Positions 5,842 to 13,429 of a DNA stretch of 17,419 bases are shown piece by piece; positions within the stretch are counted from its first letter, which is position 1; every line of letters begins with the position of its first letter. Below the pieces are notes generated by a model. The model ran no database searches and was not told the DNA's origin. It saw only the letters and a program-made list of their open reading frames with translations. The position numbers and the translations under genes are program-made. The stretch comes from DASZYT01 sp035545275 (lineage in GTDB: Bacteria; Patescibacteriota; Saccharimonadia; Saccharimonadales; UBA4665), in contig DASZYT010000010.1 of NCBI GenBank assembly GCA_035545275.1, positions 1-17,419 of the forward strand, in the 5' to 3' direction.

Positions 5842-7050
5842 ATGTCTATGACTACGTTTCCCAATCCCTTCAAGCCCGGTGCGGGGCACCAGCCTCCTTA
5901 TTTAGCAGGCCGCGAAGAAGAAACCCATGAATTTGAAGAACTTCTAGCACAAGAGGTAGTGCTCCACAATCTTATACTTAGCGGCTTGCGGGGCATTGGC
6001 AAAACCGTATTACTTGAGAGTTTTAAACCGCTTGCTCAACAAAAAGGTTGGTTGTGGGCAGGCACAGATTGCTCCGAAGCATACAGTAACGACGAGAATA
6101 CAATGGTAATTCGACTCCTAACGGACATAGCCTTGGTTACTTCTTCTATCAAAGTTGGTTCGCGTCCTAGCGTGGGTTTTCAGCCCCCAAACATTACCCG
6201 TGATACATATCTAAATTTTGATTTTCTTATTAACTACTACACAAGCGTGCCGGGGCTCCCTGCGGATAAACTCAAGGCTCTTTTGAGTTTCGTATGGGCG
6301 TGTCTTCAGCCCGCTGGGGTAAAAGGAGTAGTGTTTGCCTACGATGAAGCGCAGACGTTGAGTGACCATGCTAAAGATAAGCAATACCCACTCTCCTTGC
6401 TACTTGATGTCTTCCAATTTCTCCAAAAAAACAATATTCCGTATATGCTCGTACTAACGGGTTTGCCCACCCTATTAGTAAAGCTGGTTGAGACACGGAC
6501 ATACAGCGAACGCTTGTTTCGAGTTCGTATATTAGACAGACTTACAGATAAGGAGAGTCGTGACGCGATACTCATACCTATTAAAAAAAGTCATCATCCT
6601 CTTGGATTCAGCGACGTTGGCGTAAACCTTATCGTTGATCAATCGGGTGGCTATCCGTATTTTATACAGTTTATATGTCGCGAAGCCTACGACATCCTAG
6701 AGCAACAGCTGACACGGGGTGAGATTCCCTCGTTGCCTATGGATGCTATCTTGCAGAAACTTGATAATGATTTCTTTGCAGGACGGTGGGCGCAAGCAAC
6801 GGATAGAGAGCGAGACTTGTTAAGTGTGATGGCTGCGTTAGGCACAAGTGAGTTCTCGGTCTCTCAAATCGTTGAACAAGCAAAGAAACAACCGGGCCTC
6901 AAGCCTTTTAGTAGTTCGCAAGTTAGTCAGATGCTTAACCGCCTTATCGAGATAAGTTTGATTTACAAAAATCGACGCGGTAGCTATTCCTTTGCAGTTC
7001 CTTTGCTGGATCGATACATCACAAGAAACAATGAGGCAAAACCCCTGTGA
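5842..7050 (+). CDS. AAA-family ATPase with C-terminal winged helix (Orc1/Cdc6-like AAA_16 type)
   Basis: The product is 402 aa from ATG 5842, or 400 aa from ATG 5848. Numbering from the second ATG: an NPFKPG...PPYLAGREEE entry block (6-25), Walker A GLRGIGKT (46-53), Walker B VVFAYDEAQ (161-169), sensor-1-like LVLTGLP (201-207), an Arg-rich RTYSERLFR (217-225), and a C-terminal winged-helix-like region beginning DRERDLLSVMAALG. It is cytosolic with no membrane segment. Such stand-alone ATPases are widespread and mostly uncharacterised; some occur in defence or mobile loci. The gene is visibly AT-richer than its neighbours (bases 6421-6480 have 24/60 G+C, against 34/60 at 8161-8220 in aspS) and its leader carries repeats, so it may be acquired. 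No nuclease or other effector partner is adjacent. Start choice is between the two ATGs. Confidence 0.8.
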   Translation: MSMTTFPNPFKPGAGHQPPYLAGREEETHEFEELLAQEVVLHNLILSGLRGIGKTVLLESFKPLAQQKGWLWAGTDCSEAYSNDENTMVIRLLTDIALVTSSIKVGSRPSVGFQPPNITRDTYLNFDFLINYYTSVPGLPADKLKALLSFVWACLQPAGVKGVVFAYDEAQTLSDHAKDKQYPLSLLLDVFQFLQKNNIPYMLVLTGLPTLLVKLVETRTYSERLFRVRILDRLTDKESRDAILIPIKKSHHPLGFSDVGVNLIVDQSGGYPYFIQFICREAYDILEQQLTRGEIPSLPMDAILQKLDNDFFAGRWAQATDRERDLLSVMAALGTSEFSVSQIVEQAKKQPGLKPFSSSQVSQMLNRLIEISLIYKNRRGSYSFAVPLLDRYITRNNEAKPL

Positions 7051-7076
7051 ACACACGCTAGGGCTAGCGCTTACTA

Positions 7077-7433
7077 TCAGTCAGTTTTGAAATTAAGTTC
7101 CTTGTGCTGCTCCGGGTACCAGGCCGGGGTGCAGGGCATGAAGATTTTGAGGTCTTTGCCTTCGAAAAAGTACTGCTCGCCGGGCGCGATCAGCGCTACG
7201 TCGCCCTCGGCTAGCGGCTGCGTAGTTTTGCCCGTCGTCAGGCTGCCCTCACCCGAGATGACATACACGATTTCTTTGCACACTTCGTTCACCACCATCC
7301 CCGTTTCGGGATAGCGACCATTGATGACGCCGACGGCGCCGTTGATATCGGGGTCGTCCATGGCGTATTCATAGACGGTGCACGTGGGGCTGTTGGCAAA
7401 CTTTTGTGCTTGAGCCTTGGCGACGTGCTTCAT
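7077..7433 (-). CDS. Small cupin-domain protein
   Basis: This 118-aa single-domain cupin shows the two conserved cupin motif regions: a first strand set around EVCKEIVYVISGEGSLTTG and a second with LAEGDVALIAPGEQYFFEG. The usual metal-binding residues of motif 1 (HxH) are not seen; the position reads VCKEI, so it may bind a ligand without a canonical metal centre. It is soluble. The start is ATG 7433, which has GAGGATT 4 nt upstream and lies 2 nt after the aspS stop codon, so the gene is co-transcribed and probably translationally coupled with aspS. The longer in-frame reading (up to 7751) runs antisense-free through aspS codons in another frame and is not real. The function is not known. Confidence 0.8.
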   Translation of the reverse strand: MKHVAKAQAQKFANSPTCTVYEYAMDDPDINGAVGVINGRYPETGMVVNEVCKEIVYVISGEGSLTTGKTTQPLAEGDVALIAPGEQYFFEGKDLKIFMPCTPAWYPEQHKELNFKTD

Positions 7434-7435
7434 GG

Positions 7436-9184
7436 TTAATCCTCTTCGGTTGGTTTGATGTGGAGTTCTTTGAGCTGGGCTTCTTCTACCACGCTGGGGC
7501 TGCCCATCATGACGTCTACGCCGGAGCCGTTTTTGGGGAAGGCGACGATTTCGCGGATGTTGTCCTCGCCCATGAGCACCATAAACATGCGATCCACGCC
7601 GAAGGCGCAACCGGCGTGCGGCGGTGCGCCGTACTTGAAGGCGCCGAGCATGGCGCCAAACTTTTCCTCGACATATGCTTCGTCGTAGCCGAGCGCACCA
7701 AACACTTTGTACATGACCTCGGGGTTGTGGTTGCGCACAGCGCCGCTGCACACTTCGTAGCCGTTCATGACCATGTCGTACTGGTCTGCCACGATACTCA
7801 ATTTGTCTTCGGTGTTGAGCGCGTCCAGCCCGCCCTTGGGCATGCTGAACGGGTTGTGGCCAAAGTCCATTTGGTTGGTTTTGTCGTCCATCTCGTAAAA
7901 CGGAAAGTCGACTATCCAGGCCAGCGCAATGACGTCGGGATCTTTCAAGCCGAAGTGCTCGGCAAACTCATTGCGCAGCCGGCCCAGCACTTTGTTGACC
8001 ACCTTGCGCGTGTCGGCGCCAAAGAACACGACGTCGCCATCGGCTGCGCCGGTCTTGTCGGCAATTGCCTTTAGCTCGGATTCTTTCAAAAACTTGGCAA
8101 TGGGCGATTTGATTTCCCGGCCCTCAAACGTCAGATAGGCCAGGCCGCCGGCGCCTTCGCTCTTGGCAACCTCTGTAAACTGGTCTATCTGCGAGCGGCT
8201 GAGGCTGGATGCGCCCTTGACGCAAATGGCCTTTACGCATTCGGCGTTCTTGAACACGCCGAATTCGGTGTCTTTCAGCTCATCGGTCAACTCCACCAGC
8301 TCCATGCCGAAGCGCAGGTCGGGCTTGTCGGTGCCGTACTTTTCCATGGCTTCGACGTACGGCAGGCGCGGGATATCATCTTGCAAAAGTTTCTTGCCGG
8401 CAAAGTCGGTCACCAGCTGTTTGACCAGCGGCTCCATAGTGGTGCGGACTTCTTCGCCATCTTCGACAAACGACATCTCGAGGTCCAGCTGGTAAAACTC
8501 GCCGTACAGGCGGTCGGCCCGTGGGTCTTCATCGCGGAAGCACGCGGCCAGCTGGTAGTAGCGCGGAATGCCGCCCACCATGAGCAGCTGCTTGAACTGC
8601 TGCGGCGCTTGGGGCAGGGCGTAGAACTTGCCGGGGTGCACGCGCGACGGAATGAGAAAGTCGCGGGCACCTTCGGGGCTGGAGTTGGCCAAAATGGGTG
8701 TGGTGACCTCTACAAACTGGTTCTCGTTCATGTAACTGCGCATGCGCGCGTACATTTCGTCGCGCTTGGTGAGCATGTACTGCATTTTGGGGCGGCGCAG
8801 ATCGAGATAGCGGTATTTGAGCCGCAACTCTTCGTTGCTCTGGGTTTCGCTAAAAATCTGGATCGGCAGGGGCTCGGAACGGTTGAGAATGCTTAACTCG
8901 TTAACCTTTATTTCGACACTGCCCGTCTCGATGTTGGGGTTTTTGAGGCCTTCTTCGCGCTCGGTCACCGTGCCGGTGGCCGCCAGCACGAACTCGTCAC
9001 GGATTTCTTCGGCCAGCTTAAACGCCTCGGCGGTTTCGGGGTGAACAACCAGCTGCACGATGCCTTTGTGGTCGCGCAGATCGATAAAAATCAGGCCGCC
9101 GTGGTCGCGCCGGCTGTTGACCCAGCCTTTGACCTGGACAGATTGGCCAACTTGGGCGGGAACTTCGGTAGAAAGGGTTCGCAT
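7436..9184 (-). CDS. aspS: Aspartyl-tRNA synthetase, bacterial type with GAD insertion
   Basis: This 582-aa class II synthetase charges tRNA with aspartate. It has an N-terminal OB-fold anticodon-binding domain (residues about 1-100), motif 2 FRDEDPRADR (216-225) followed by EFYQLDLEMSF, the bacterial GAD insertion in the middle, and motif 3 GVDR at 529-532 in GCAFGVDRMF. The length matches the usual value of about 590. Anticodon-domain residues His28 (RRDHGG) and Gly79 (REEGLKN) match the His/Gly pair reported for non-discriminating AspRS, which also makes Asp-tRNA(Asn) for amidation by GatCAB. Discriminating enzymes such as E. coli's differ there. The start is ATG 9184 with AAGGAA 9 nt upstream. 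A leader of about 90 nt carries a strong hairpin. It forms an operon with the downstream cupin. Confidence 0.95.
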   Translation of the reverse strand: MRTLSTEVPAQVGQSVQVKGWVNSRRDHGGLIFIDLRDHKGIVQLVVHPETAEAFKLAEEIRDEFVLAATGTVTEREEGLKNPNIETGSVEIKVNELSILNRSEPLPIQIFSETQSNEELRLKYRYLDLRRPKMQYMLTKRDEMYARMRSYMNENQFVEVTTPILANSSPEGARDFLIPSRVHPGKFYALPQAPQQFKQLLMVGGIPRYYQLAACFRDEDPRADRLYGEFYQLDLEMSFVEDGEEVRTTMEPLVKQLVTDFAGKKLLQDDIPRLPYVEAMEKYGTDKPDLRFGMELVELTDELKDTEFGVFKNAECVKAICVKGASSLSRSQIDQFTEVAKSEGAGGLAYLTFEGREIKSPIAKFLKESELKAIADKTGAADGDVVFFGADTRKVVNKVLGRLRNEFAEHFGLKDPDVIALAWIVDFPFYEMDDKTNQMDFGHNPFSMPKGGLDALNTEDKLSIVADQYDMVMNGYEVCSGAVRNHNPEVMYKVFGALGYDEAYVEEKFGAMLGAFKYGAPPHAGCAFGVDRMFMVLMGEDNIREIVAFPKNGSGVDVMMGSPSVVEEAQLKELHIKPTEED

Positions 9185-9227
9185 ACTATAAGTTTCCTTG
9201 GTTAGATTTACGGAGTAGCCTGAACGC

Positions 9228-9270
9228 GGGTCGCACGCAGCAGTTGCCGGCTAGGCAATGCTACCGACCC
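9228..9270 (-). promoter_or_regulatory. Hairpin in the aspS leader
   Basis: On the minus strand the leader folds as GGGTCG (9270-9265) with CGACCC (9233-9228), an inner AGC/GCT pair, and TTGCC (9258-9254) with GGCAA (9248-9244) around a TAGCC loop. A possible promoter precedes it: ATGACA and TAATAT separated by 17 nt at about 9275-9305. No T-box consensus (AGGGTGGNACCGCG) is present. It could be a regulatory or stabilising structure. It ends about 44 nt before the start codon. Confidence 0.4.
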
Positions 9271-9308
9271 GGGGATTCATATTAGCTTGACTCGTAAACT
9301 GTGTCATC

Positions 9309-9325
9309 GGTGTTATTTTAACACC
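9309..9325. terminator. Short hairpin after the CBS membrane-protein gene
   Basis: GGTGTTA (9309-9315) and TAACACC (9319-9325) form a perfect 7-bp stem with a 3-nt loop, 12 nt past the stop of the minus-strand gene at 9337. There is no U-tract on the minus strand, so it is a weak terminator candidate. Because it is symmetric, an operator upstream of aspS is also possible. Confidence 0.4.
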
Positions 9326-9336
9326 TCTGAGAAGTT

Positions 9337-10548
9337 TTAGGATACTTTTTCTTCGGCAGATTCTTTGGATGGTTCTTCGGGAGTTTCCGGTTCAGAATCG
9401 GCCGCTGGTTCGGGCGGCTCCTCGGCTAGGGATTCATCGGCCGTCTCGGCGTCCGGGTCGGTAGTTTCGATGGGTTCTTCTGGTATCTCTGGCTCGGGCT
9501 GTGAGGCCTCACCTTCGACCGGTTGTTCGGCAACCTCCGGCTCGGGTTCTGGTTTAGCCTTGTGTTGGTGGCGTAGTGCCACGGCAGACCGATCGTCGAA
9601 TTGCACGAACTCACCCTGTATCTGCGTACCGAGCAGCTGCAGCACGATGTCATCAAGCGTTACGATGCCCACATATTCTTCAAAACTATTGACTACCACA
9701 AACAGCTGTTGCTTGGTTTTGAAAAAGGCATCGAGCGCATCGGCCAGGGTGTCGTTTTCGTGTAGATACACCACATTTTCGTCCATGTAGCCACGCACGT
9801 GGCCGCCCTTCTTGACGTTTTTGAGCTGCTGGAGCTTGCTGAGCCACAGCACGCCCACCACTGTTTTGTTGGCCTTATCATACACCGGAAAGCGATGGTG
9901 CCCGGCGTCGTGTAATTCTTGGACCAATACAGGACTGACAGCGTCGTCAGGTGCAACGGTGCGCACTTTTTTGCGTGGCACCACAATGTCACGCACGTGG
10001 TAATCGCTAAAACTCAGGGCGCGCTTGGCCACTTCAAGCTCTTCGAGTGGGATGCGGTTGTCGGATTGTCGCTGCTGAGCTTCGAGCAATTCAATAAAAT
10101 CTTCGCGCTCGTACAAACGGCTGTGCGGTGCGGTACTCACAAGATGACCCGCCCTGGCAAATGAGGGGTGCAGATGGCTGAGTAGCCACACGACCGTTGG
10201 CGTGCACCAAGCGGCAACGTGCGCACCCACCGAAGTCAGACGCGACGAGGGTAGCCACGCAAATACAATCCATAACAGTAGCACCACAGCAATGAAGCCA
10301 AAAATCGGTGGCGCCACCCGGGCTAGCAACAAAAAGCTTCCGGCAGCCGTCAGACCTATCCATATCCATAACAATACGTGCAGGCTGTCTTCGTAGGCTG
10401 CTGCCCGGAACAATGTGCCGGCCAACGCATCGCCGCGTGCGGCCTGGCGCTTTAGCTCACGGACTGGCACATATGAGTACGTTTTTTGCAATAATACGCC
10501 CAGCAGCGACAGTGCTACGAGCAGCAGCGCTACGATGTAACTTGTCAT
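9337..10548 (-). CDS. CNNM/CorC-like membrane protein with CBS pair and long acidic Pro/Glu tail
   Basis: The product has 403 aa. The N-terminal membrane part has hydrophobic segments at about 4-20, 55-76, 81-99 and 108-125, and resembles a shortened DUF21/CNNM domain. It is followed by a linker and two CBS domains: CBS1 at about 187-243, starting DIVVPRKKV, and CBS2 at about 250-306, ending GIVTLDDIVLQLLG. CBS pairs bind adenine nucleotides and gate divalent-cation transport in this family. The usual CorC_HlyC C-terminal domain is absent. In its place, residues 330-403 are low-complexity Pro/Glu/Asp repeats (PEPEPE, EIPEEPIE). The start is ATG 10548, preceded by TGA-TAAGAT 7 nt upstream and no SD. 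It is divergent from the DsbA-like gene. Mg2+/Co2+ transport is the family inference only. Confidence 0.75.
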   Translation of the reverse strand: MTSYIVALLLVALSLLGVLLQKTYSYVPVRELKRQAARGDALAGTLFRAAAYEDSLHVLLWIWIGLTAAGSFLLLARVAPPIFGFIAVVLLLWIVFAWLPSSRLTSVGAHVAAWCTPTVVWLLSHLHPSFARAGHLVSTAPHSRLYEREDFIELLEAQQRQSDNRIPLEELEVAKRALSFSDYHVRDIVVPRKKVRTVAPDDAVSPVLVQELHDAGHHRFPVYDKANKTVVGVLWLSKLQQLKNVKKGGHVRGYMDENVVYLHENDTLADALDAFFKTKQQLFVVVNSFEEYVGIVTLDDIVLQLLGTQIQGEFVQFDDRSAVALRHQHKAKPEPEPEVAEQPVEGEASQPEPEIPEEPIETTDPDAETADESLAEEPPEPAADSEPETPEEPSKESAEEKVS

Positions 10549-10555
10549 GATATTA

Positions 10556-10564
10556 ATCTTATCA
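10556..10564 (-). promoter_or_regulatory. Extended -10 promoter, probably leaderless, for the CBS membrane-protein gene
   Basis: TGA (10564-10562) followed by TAAGAT (10561-10556), ending 7 nt before ATG 10548, with no SD between. It is weaker than the TACAAT copies. Confidence 0.4.
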
Positions 10565-10641
10565 TGCTTATGTAAGAACTTTCAGGTAGTGTGCAGGTCG
10601 CTGGTGTATACTGAATCCGTAGATTATTAAGAGAGGTAGAT

Positions 10642-11361
10642 ATGTCGAAACAATTCTGGGCCGTAATCGTGGCAATAGCTGTCATTTTGGGTGGAGTCTT
10701 TTGGTTTACCGGCAATAACAACAAAAGCAACGGCGGCTCATCGAGTAATGTGAGTGCGACCAAGCACATTGAGGGCAACGGCTCCACCGGTGTCACCCTT
10801 GTGGAATACGGCGATTATGAATGCCCCTTCTGTGCCGAGTGGTACCCAGTAGTCAAGCAAGTACAAAGCGACTACAGCAGCCAGATTTACTACCAATTCC
10901 GCAATTTCCCGCTGCAAAGCATTCACAAGAACGCCTTTGCCGCATCGCGGGCAGCCGAGGCAGCCGGGCTTGAGGGTAAGTTCTGGGAAATGCACGACCA
11001 ACTTTACGTCAACAACGACTACCAGGGACAATCCGGCTGGGTATCCAGCAATGATCCGTTGACCTACTTCGACCAGTTTGCCAAAAACATCGGTCTAAAC
11101 GTTACGAAGTTCAACACGGACTATTCAAGCGACAAGGTCAACGCGCTGGTGAACGCCGACCTAACTGAGGGCAACAAGCTCGGCATCAACAGTACTCCTA
11201 CCTTTTACCTCGACGGCAAGCTCATCCAGCCCAAGGCTATCACTGTGGATGCGTTAAAGACCTTTATTGATGCTGAAATCGCCAAGAAGACAGGCAACAA
11301 ACCCAGCACTACCACCCCCAGTACTACGAACAGCCCTTCGTCTTCTTCGTCAAAGCAGTAG
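10642..11361 (+). CDS. Membrane-anchored DsbA/BdbD-like thiol-disulfide oxidoreductase
   Basis: This 239-aa protein has an uncleaved N-terminal membrane anchor (about residues 5-22), a Ser/Asn/Gly-rich linker, and an extracytoplasmic thioredoxin-fold DsbA-like domain (about 50-212). The active site is CPFC (61-64), and the cis-proline loop is INSTPTFYL (182-190, Thr-Pro at 185-186). The C-terminus is a Ser/Thr/Pro/Asn-rich tail (about 219-239). Family members oxidise cysteines of exported proteins outside the membrane. Clients could include the Cys-containing secreted proteins at both ends of this window, though that is inference. The start ATG 10642 has GAGAGG 5 nt upstream, and a TATACT at 10607-10612 may be the -10, so this gene has a normal leader, unlike many neighbours. 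No DsbB/VKOR partner is in the window. Confidence 0.9.
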   Translation: MSKQFWAVIVAIAVILGGVFWFTGNNNKSNGGSSSNVSATKHIEGNGSTGVTLVEYGDYECPFCAEWYPVVKQVQSDYSSQIYYQFRNFPLQSIHKNAFAASRAAEAAGLEGKFWEMHDQLYVNNDYQGQSGWVSSNDPLTYFDQFAKNIGLNVTKFNTDYSSDKVNALVNADLTEGNKLGINSTPTFYLDGKLIQPKAITVDALKTFIDAEIAKKTGNKPSTTTPSTTNSPSSSSSKQ

Positions 11362-11371
11362 CCCCTGACGA

Positions 11372-12829
11372 CTAATGCATGGCAGCAGCCACTTCGGTTT
11401 CACCGGCGGCCTGTTTGCTTTGCTTCAGTAGTACGGCCGCAAGCACCGTGGCGCCCAGCATAAAGAATACGGCGACAAAGAACGCCCCCTGGTAGCCGTG
11501 CACTTGGGCACTCAGCTGGGTCATCATGCTGTGACTTGTGGCGACATGGCTGTGGATGTAGTCGGTCATGCGCGACGTGGCAATGCCGGTAAGGATAGCC
11601 AGTCCTAGCGCACCGCCCACCTGCTGTGAGGTGTTGAGTAGTCCTGACGCCAAACCGCTCTCGCGCCCACTCACACCGCTGGTAGCAGCGATGGTGATGG
11701 CAATAAACGTTGCGCCCATACCGATACCGAGCAAAATAAGCCCCGGCAACACGTCATGCGTGTAGTTGCCGTTGACACGGATGTGCGAAAACCAGTACAA
11801 GGCCGCGCCCGTAAACAGCGGCGCCACCACCAAGATGGGCTTGAAGCCGATGCGCTTGACTAGGTGCGGCACGTTGGCGGCAGTCAGCGCAATGACCACC
11901 GGTGTCACCAAAAAGCTGAGGCCGGTTTTGACCGGCGAGTAGCCGAGCACTGTCTGCACATACAGTGAAATAAAGAAGAACGTCGAGAACATACCGGCCA
12001 CGATAGGCATCATGATGAGGTTGGCCCCGGTGAGGTTGCGAATGCGGAAAATGTGGAATGGCACCAGCGGATGCTCTACACGCCGCTCGTTCCAGATGAA
12101 AGCCGCGAGCAACACAGCACTACTCACCAAGTAGGCAATGGTTGAGGCGGCCGTCCAGCCGTGGCTAGGTGCTTCAACAATGCCATACACCAAGAGCATG
12201 AGGGCCGCCGTAATAGAGACCGCACCAAACAAGTCGAGCTCATTGTGAGTTTCCTCGGACTCGTGTGCCGGCAGCAACCGCATGGCAGCAAAGAATACGG
12301 CGATGGCCACCGGTACGTTGATAAAGAAGTTCCAGCGCCAGCCCAAGTATTCGGTTATGACACCGCCCAAAAGCACGCCGGCAGCCGCGCCGCCAGAGGC
12401 AACCGCTCCCCAGACAGATAGCGCCAAGTTTCGTTCATGCCCCTCGCGGTAGGTTACTAATACGATAGATAGTGCTGCCGGCGACATAAGGGCCGCTGAT
12501 AAACCTTGCACGGCGCGTAGCGCGATAAGCATGCTGCCCGATTGTGCCAAGCCGTCTAACAGTGAGGCCACGCCAAACATAGCCGTACCAATCATGAAAA
12601 GCCGTTTGCGGCCATAGAGGTCGGCTGCCCGGCCACCCAGCAGCAAGAAGCCCCCGAACGCCAGCGTGTACGCCGTAACCATCCACTGTAAGGTGGTTTG
12701 ATTGAGATGAAATGCTTTCTCGATTGCCGGCAACGCCACGTTTACGATGGATACATCGAGCACCACCATGAACTGTGCGAGCGCAAGCAGTAATAATATG
12801 AGCCAGTGGCCCTTGGGTTGATTCTTCAC
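11372..12829 (-). CDS. MFS multidrug efflux transporter, DHA2 (EmrB/QacA) family
   Basis: This 485-aa polytopic membrane protein has the hydrophobic pattern of a 14-helix proton-driven drug exporter. Visible signatures are motif A in the first cytoplasmic loop (GGRAADLYGRKRLF, about 65-78) and the DHA-type motif C region (GVLLGGVITEYLGWRW followed by NFFINVP), typical of EmrB/QacA proteins. D25 in helix 1 (VVLDVSIVNVALP) is also typical. The start is GTG 12829 with AAGGAAGGA about 8 nt upstream. It diverges from a MarR regulator across 108 nt containing a perfect inverted repeat. The probable -35 of the transporter lies inside that repeat, so repression by the MarR protein is likely. It ends 10 nt from the convergent DsbA-like gene. 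The substrate cannot be predicted. Confidence 0.9.
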   Translation of the reverse strand: MKNQPKGHWLILLLLALAQFMVVLDVSIVNVALPAIEKAFHLNQTTLQWMVTAYTLAFGGFLLLGGRAADLYGRKRLFMIGTAMFGVASLLDGLAQSGSMLIALRAVQGLSAALMSPAALSIVLVTYREGHERNLALSVWGAVASGGAAAGVLLGGVITEYLGWRWNFFINVPVAIAVFFAAMRLLPAHESEETHNELDLFGAVSITAALMLLVYGIVEAPSHGWTAASTIAYLVSSAVLLAAFIWNERRVEHPLVPFHIFRIRNLTGANLIMMPIVAGMFSTFFFISLYVQTVLGYSPVKTGLSFLVTPVVIALTAANVPHLVKRIGFKPILVVAPLFTGAALYWFSHIRVNGNYTHDVLPGLILLGIGMGATFIAITIAATSGVSGRESGLASGLLNTSQQVGGALGLAILTGIATSRMTDYIHSHVATSHSMMTQLSAQVHGYQGAFFVAVFFMLGATVLAAVLLKQSKQAAGETEVAAAMH

Positions 12830-12888
12830 GGGCTAAATCCTTCCTTTTCGTTTTTAGCAGTACGCGGTACAATAAAGATACAAAATTG

Positions 12889-12918
12889 ATTGTATTATTC
12901 AATAGTTGAGGATGTCAA
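12889..12918 (-). promoter_or_regulatory. Promoter of the MFS efflux gene
   Basis: On the minus strand TTGACA (12918-12913) and TACAAT (12894-12889) are 18 nt apart. The -35 lies within the right half of the inverted-repeat operator, so binding there should block RNA polymerase. The transcript would have a leader of about 53 nt. Confidence 0.6.
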
Positions 12919-12923
12919 CTATT
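12901..12923. promoter_or_regulatory. Perfect inverted-repeat operator between the MFS and MarR genes
   Basis: AATAGTTGA (12901-12909) and TCAACTATT (12915-12923) are exact inverted repeats around a 5-nt centre. The size and form suit a MarR dimer. It covers the transporter -35 and sits 15 nt before the MarR start codon, so one site can control both genes, including autoregulation. Confidence 0.75.
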
Positions 12924-12937
12924 TTAGGCACCAAATT

Positions 12938-13405
12938 ATGAGACGTACGCACCTACCAGATGATTTTTACTTATCCCTCACTGAGTTTTTGCTGCATGCC
13001 AAGCAGCAAATTGTGGGTATGAGCGCTGACTATGGACTTTCAAGTATGCAAGCACTTACCCTCCTCCTCAGTAGTCCTAGTGAACCACGACCCATGAACA
13101 GTTTCTGTAAGTTATACGACTGCGATGCCAGTAATGTCACGGGGATCGTCGACGGTTTGGAACAAAAGGGCTTGGTGTCGCGGCAACCCCACCCTGATGA
13201 TAGGCGCATCAAAATCATCCAGCTGGAGCCAGCGGGCGATAAGTTGCGCCGCGAGATAGCCAACCGGCTGTCAAGCCAGAGCGACTCCTTGTTTAACGGG
13301 CTGGACATGCACGAAATTGAGCAGCTGGCCGGCCTCATTCAAAAGGTAGCCGTCGCCAGCACACCAAAGAACGTCTGCCCCGTCCGCCGCCTCGCCCACC
13401 TGTAG
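12938..13405 (+). CDS. MarR-family transcriptional regulator
   Basis: This 155-aa winged-helix dimer-forming regulator has the recognition helix region CDASNVTGIVDGLEQKGLVSR (62-82) and the wing PDDRRIKIIQLEPAG (86-100), which matches the MarR signature DxRxxxxxLTxxG. N- and C-terminal helices form the dimer interface. It is most likely a ligand-responsive repressor of the divergent EmrB/QacA-type pump, acting at the palindrome 15 nt upstream. The start is set at ATG 12938; the in-frame ATG at 12890 would place coding sequence across the operator. There is no clear SD. It is followed within 25 nt by an independently promoted membrane-protein gene. Confidence 0.88.
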   Translation: MRRTHLPDDFYLSLTEFLLHAKQQIVGMSADYGLSSMQALTLLLSSPSEPRPMNSFCKLYDCDASNVTGIVDGLEQKGLVSRQPHPDDRRIKIIQLEPAGDKLRREIANRLSSQSDSLFNGLDMHEIEQLAGLIQKVAVASTPKNVCPVRRLAHL

Positions 13406-13414
13406 ACTGTGTGG

Positions 13415-13423
13415 TGCTATAGT
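13415..13423 (+). promoter_or_regulatory. Extended -10 promoter, leaderless, for the 145-aa membrane protein
   Basis: TGC (13415-13417) followed by TATAGT (13418-13423), then a 6-nt spacer TTAGCT to ATG 13430. It lies entirely in the short gap after the MarR stop. Confidence 0.6.
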
Positions 13424-13429
13424 TTAGCT

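Noticed and set aside
5571..7050. Toxin-antitoxin module (AbrB-like protein plus downstream gene)
   Set aside because: The downstream gene is a 400-aa AAA ATPase, not a small toxin, and the two genes are separated by a strong stem-loop and have separate promoters.
7434..7751. N-terminal extension of the cupin reading frame into aspS
   Set aside because: The extension is Arg-rich frame-shadow sequence. ATG 7433 has a good SD and begins exactly where the cupin homology starts.
7406..8074. Long plus-strand ORF of 222 aa opposite aspS
   Set aside because: It is the antisense shadow of aspS (His/Val/Ala-rich composition) and has no ribosome-binding site or promoter. The other long plus-strand ORFs inside aspS have the same origin.
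9185..9300. T-box riboswitch before aspS
   Set aside because: Neither the AGGGTGGNACCGCG antiterminator motif nor a specifier-loop arrangement is visible; only a simple nested stem is present.
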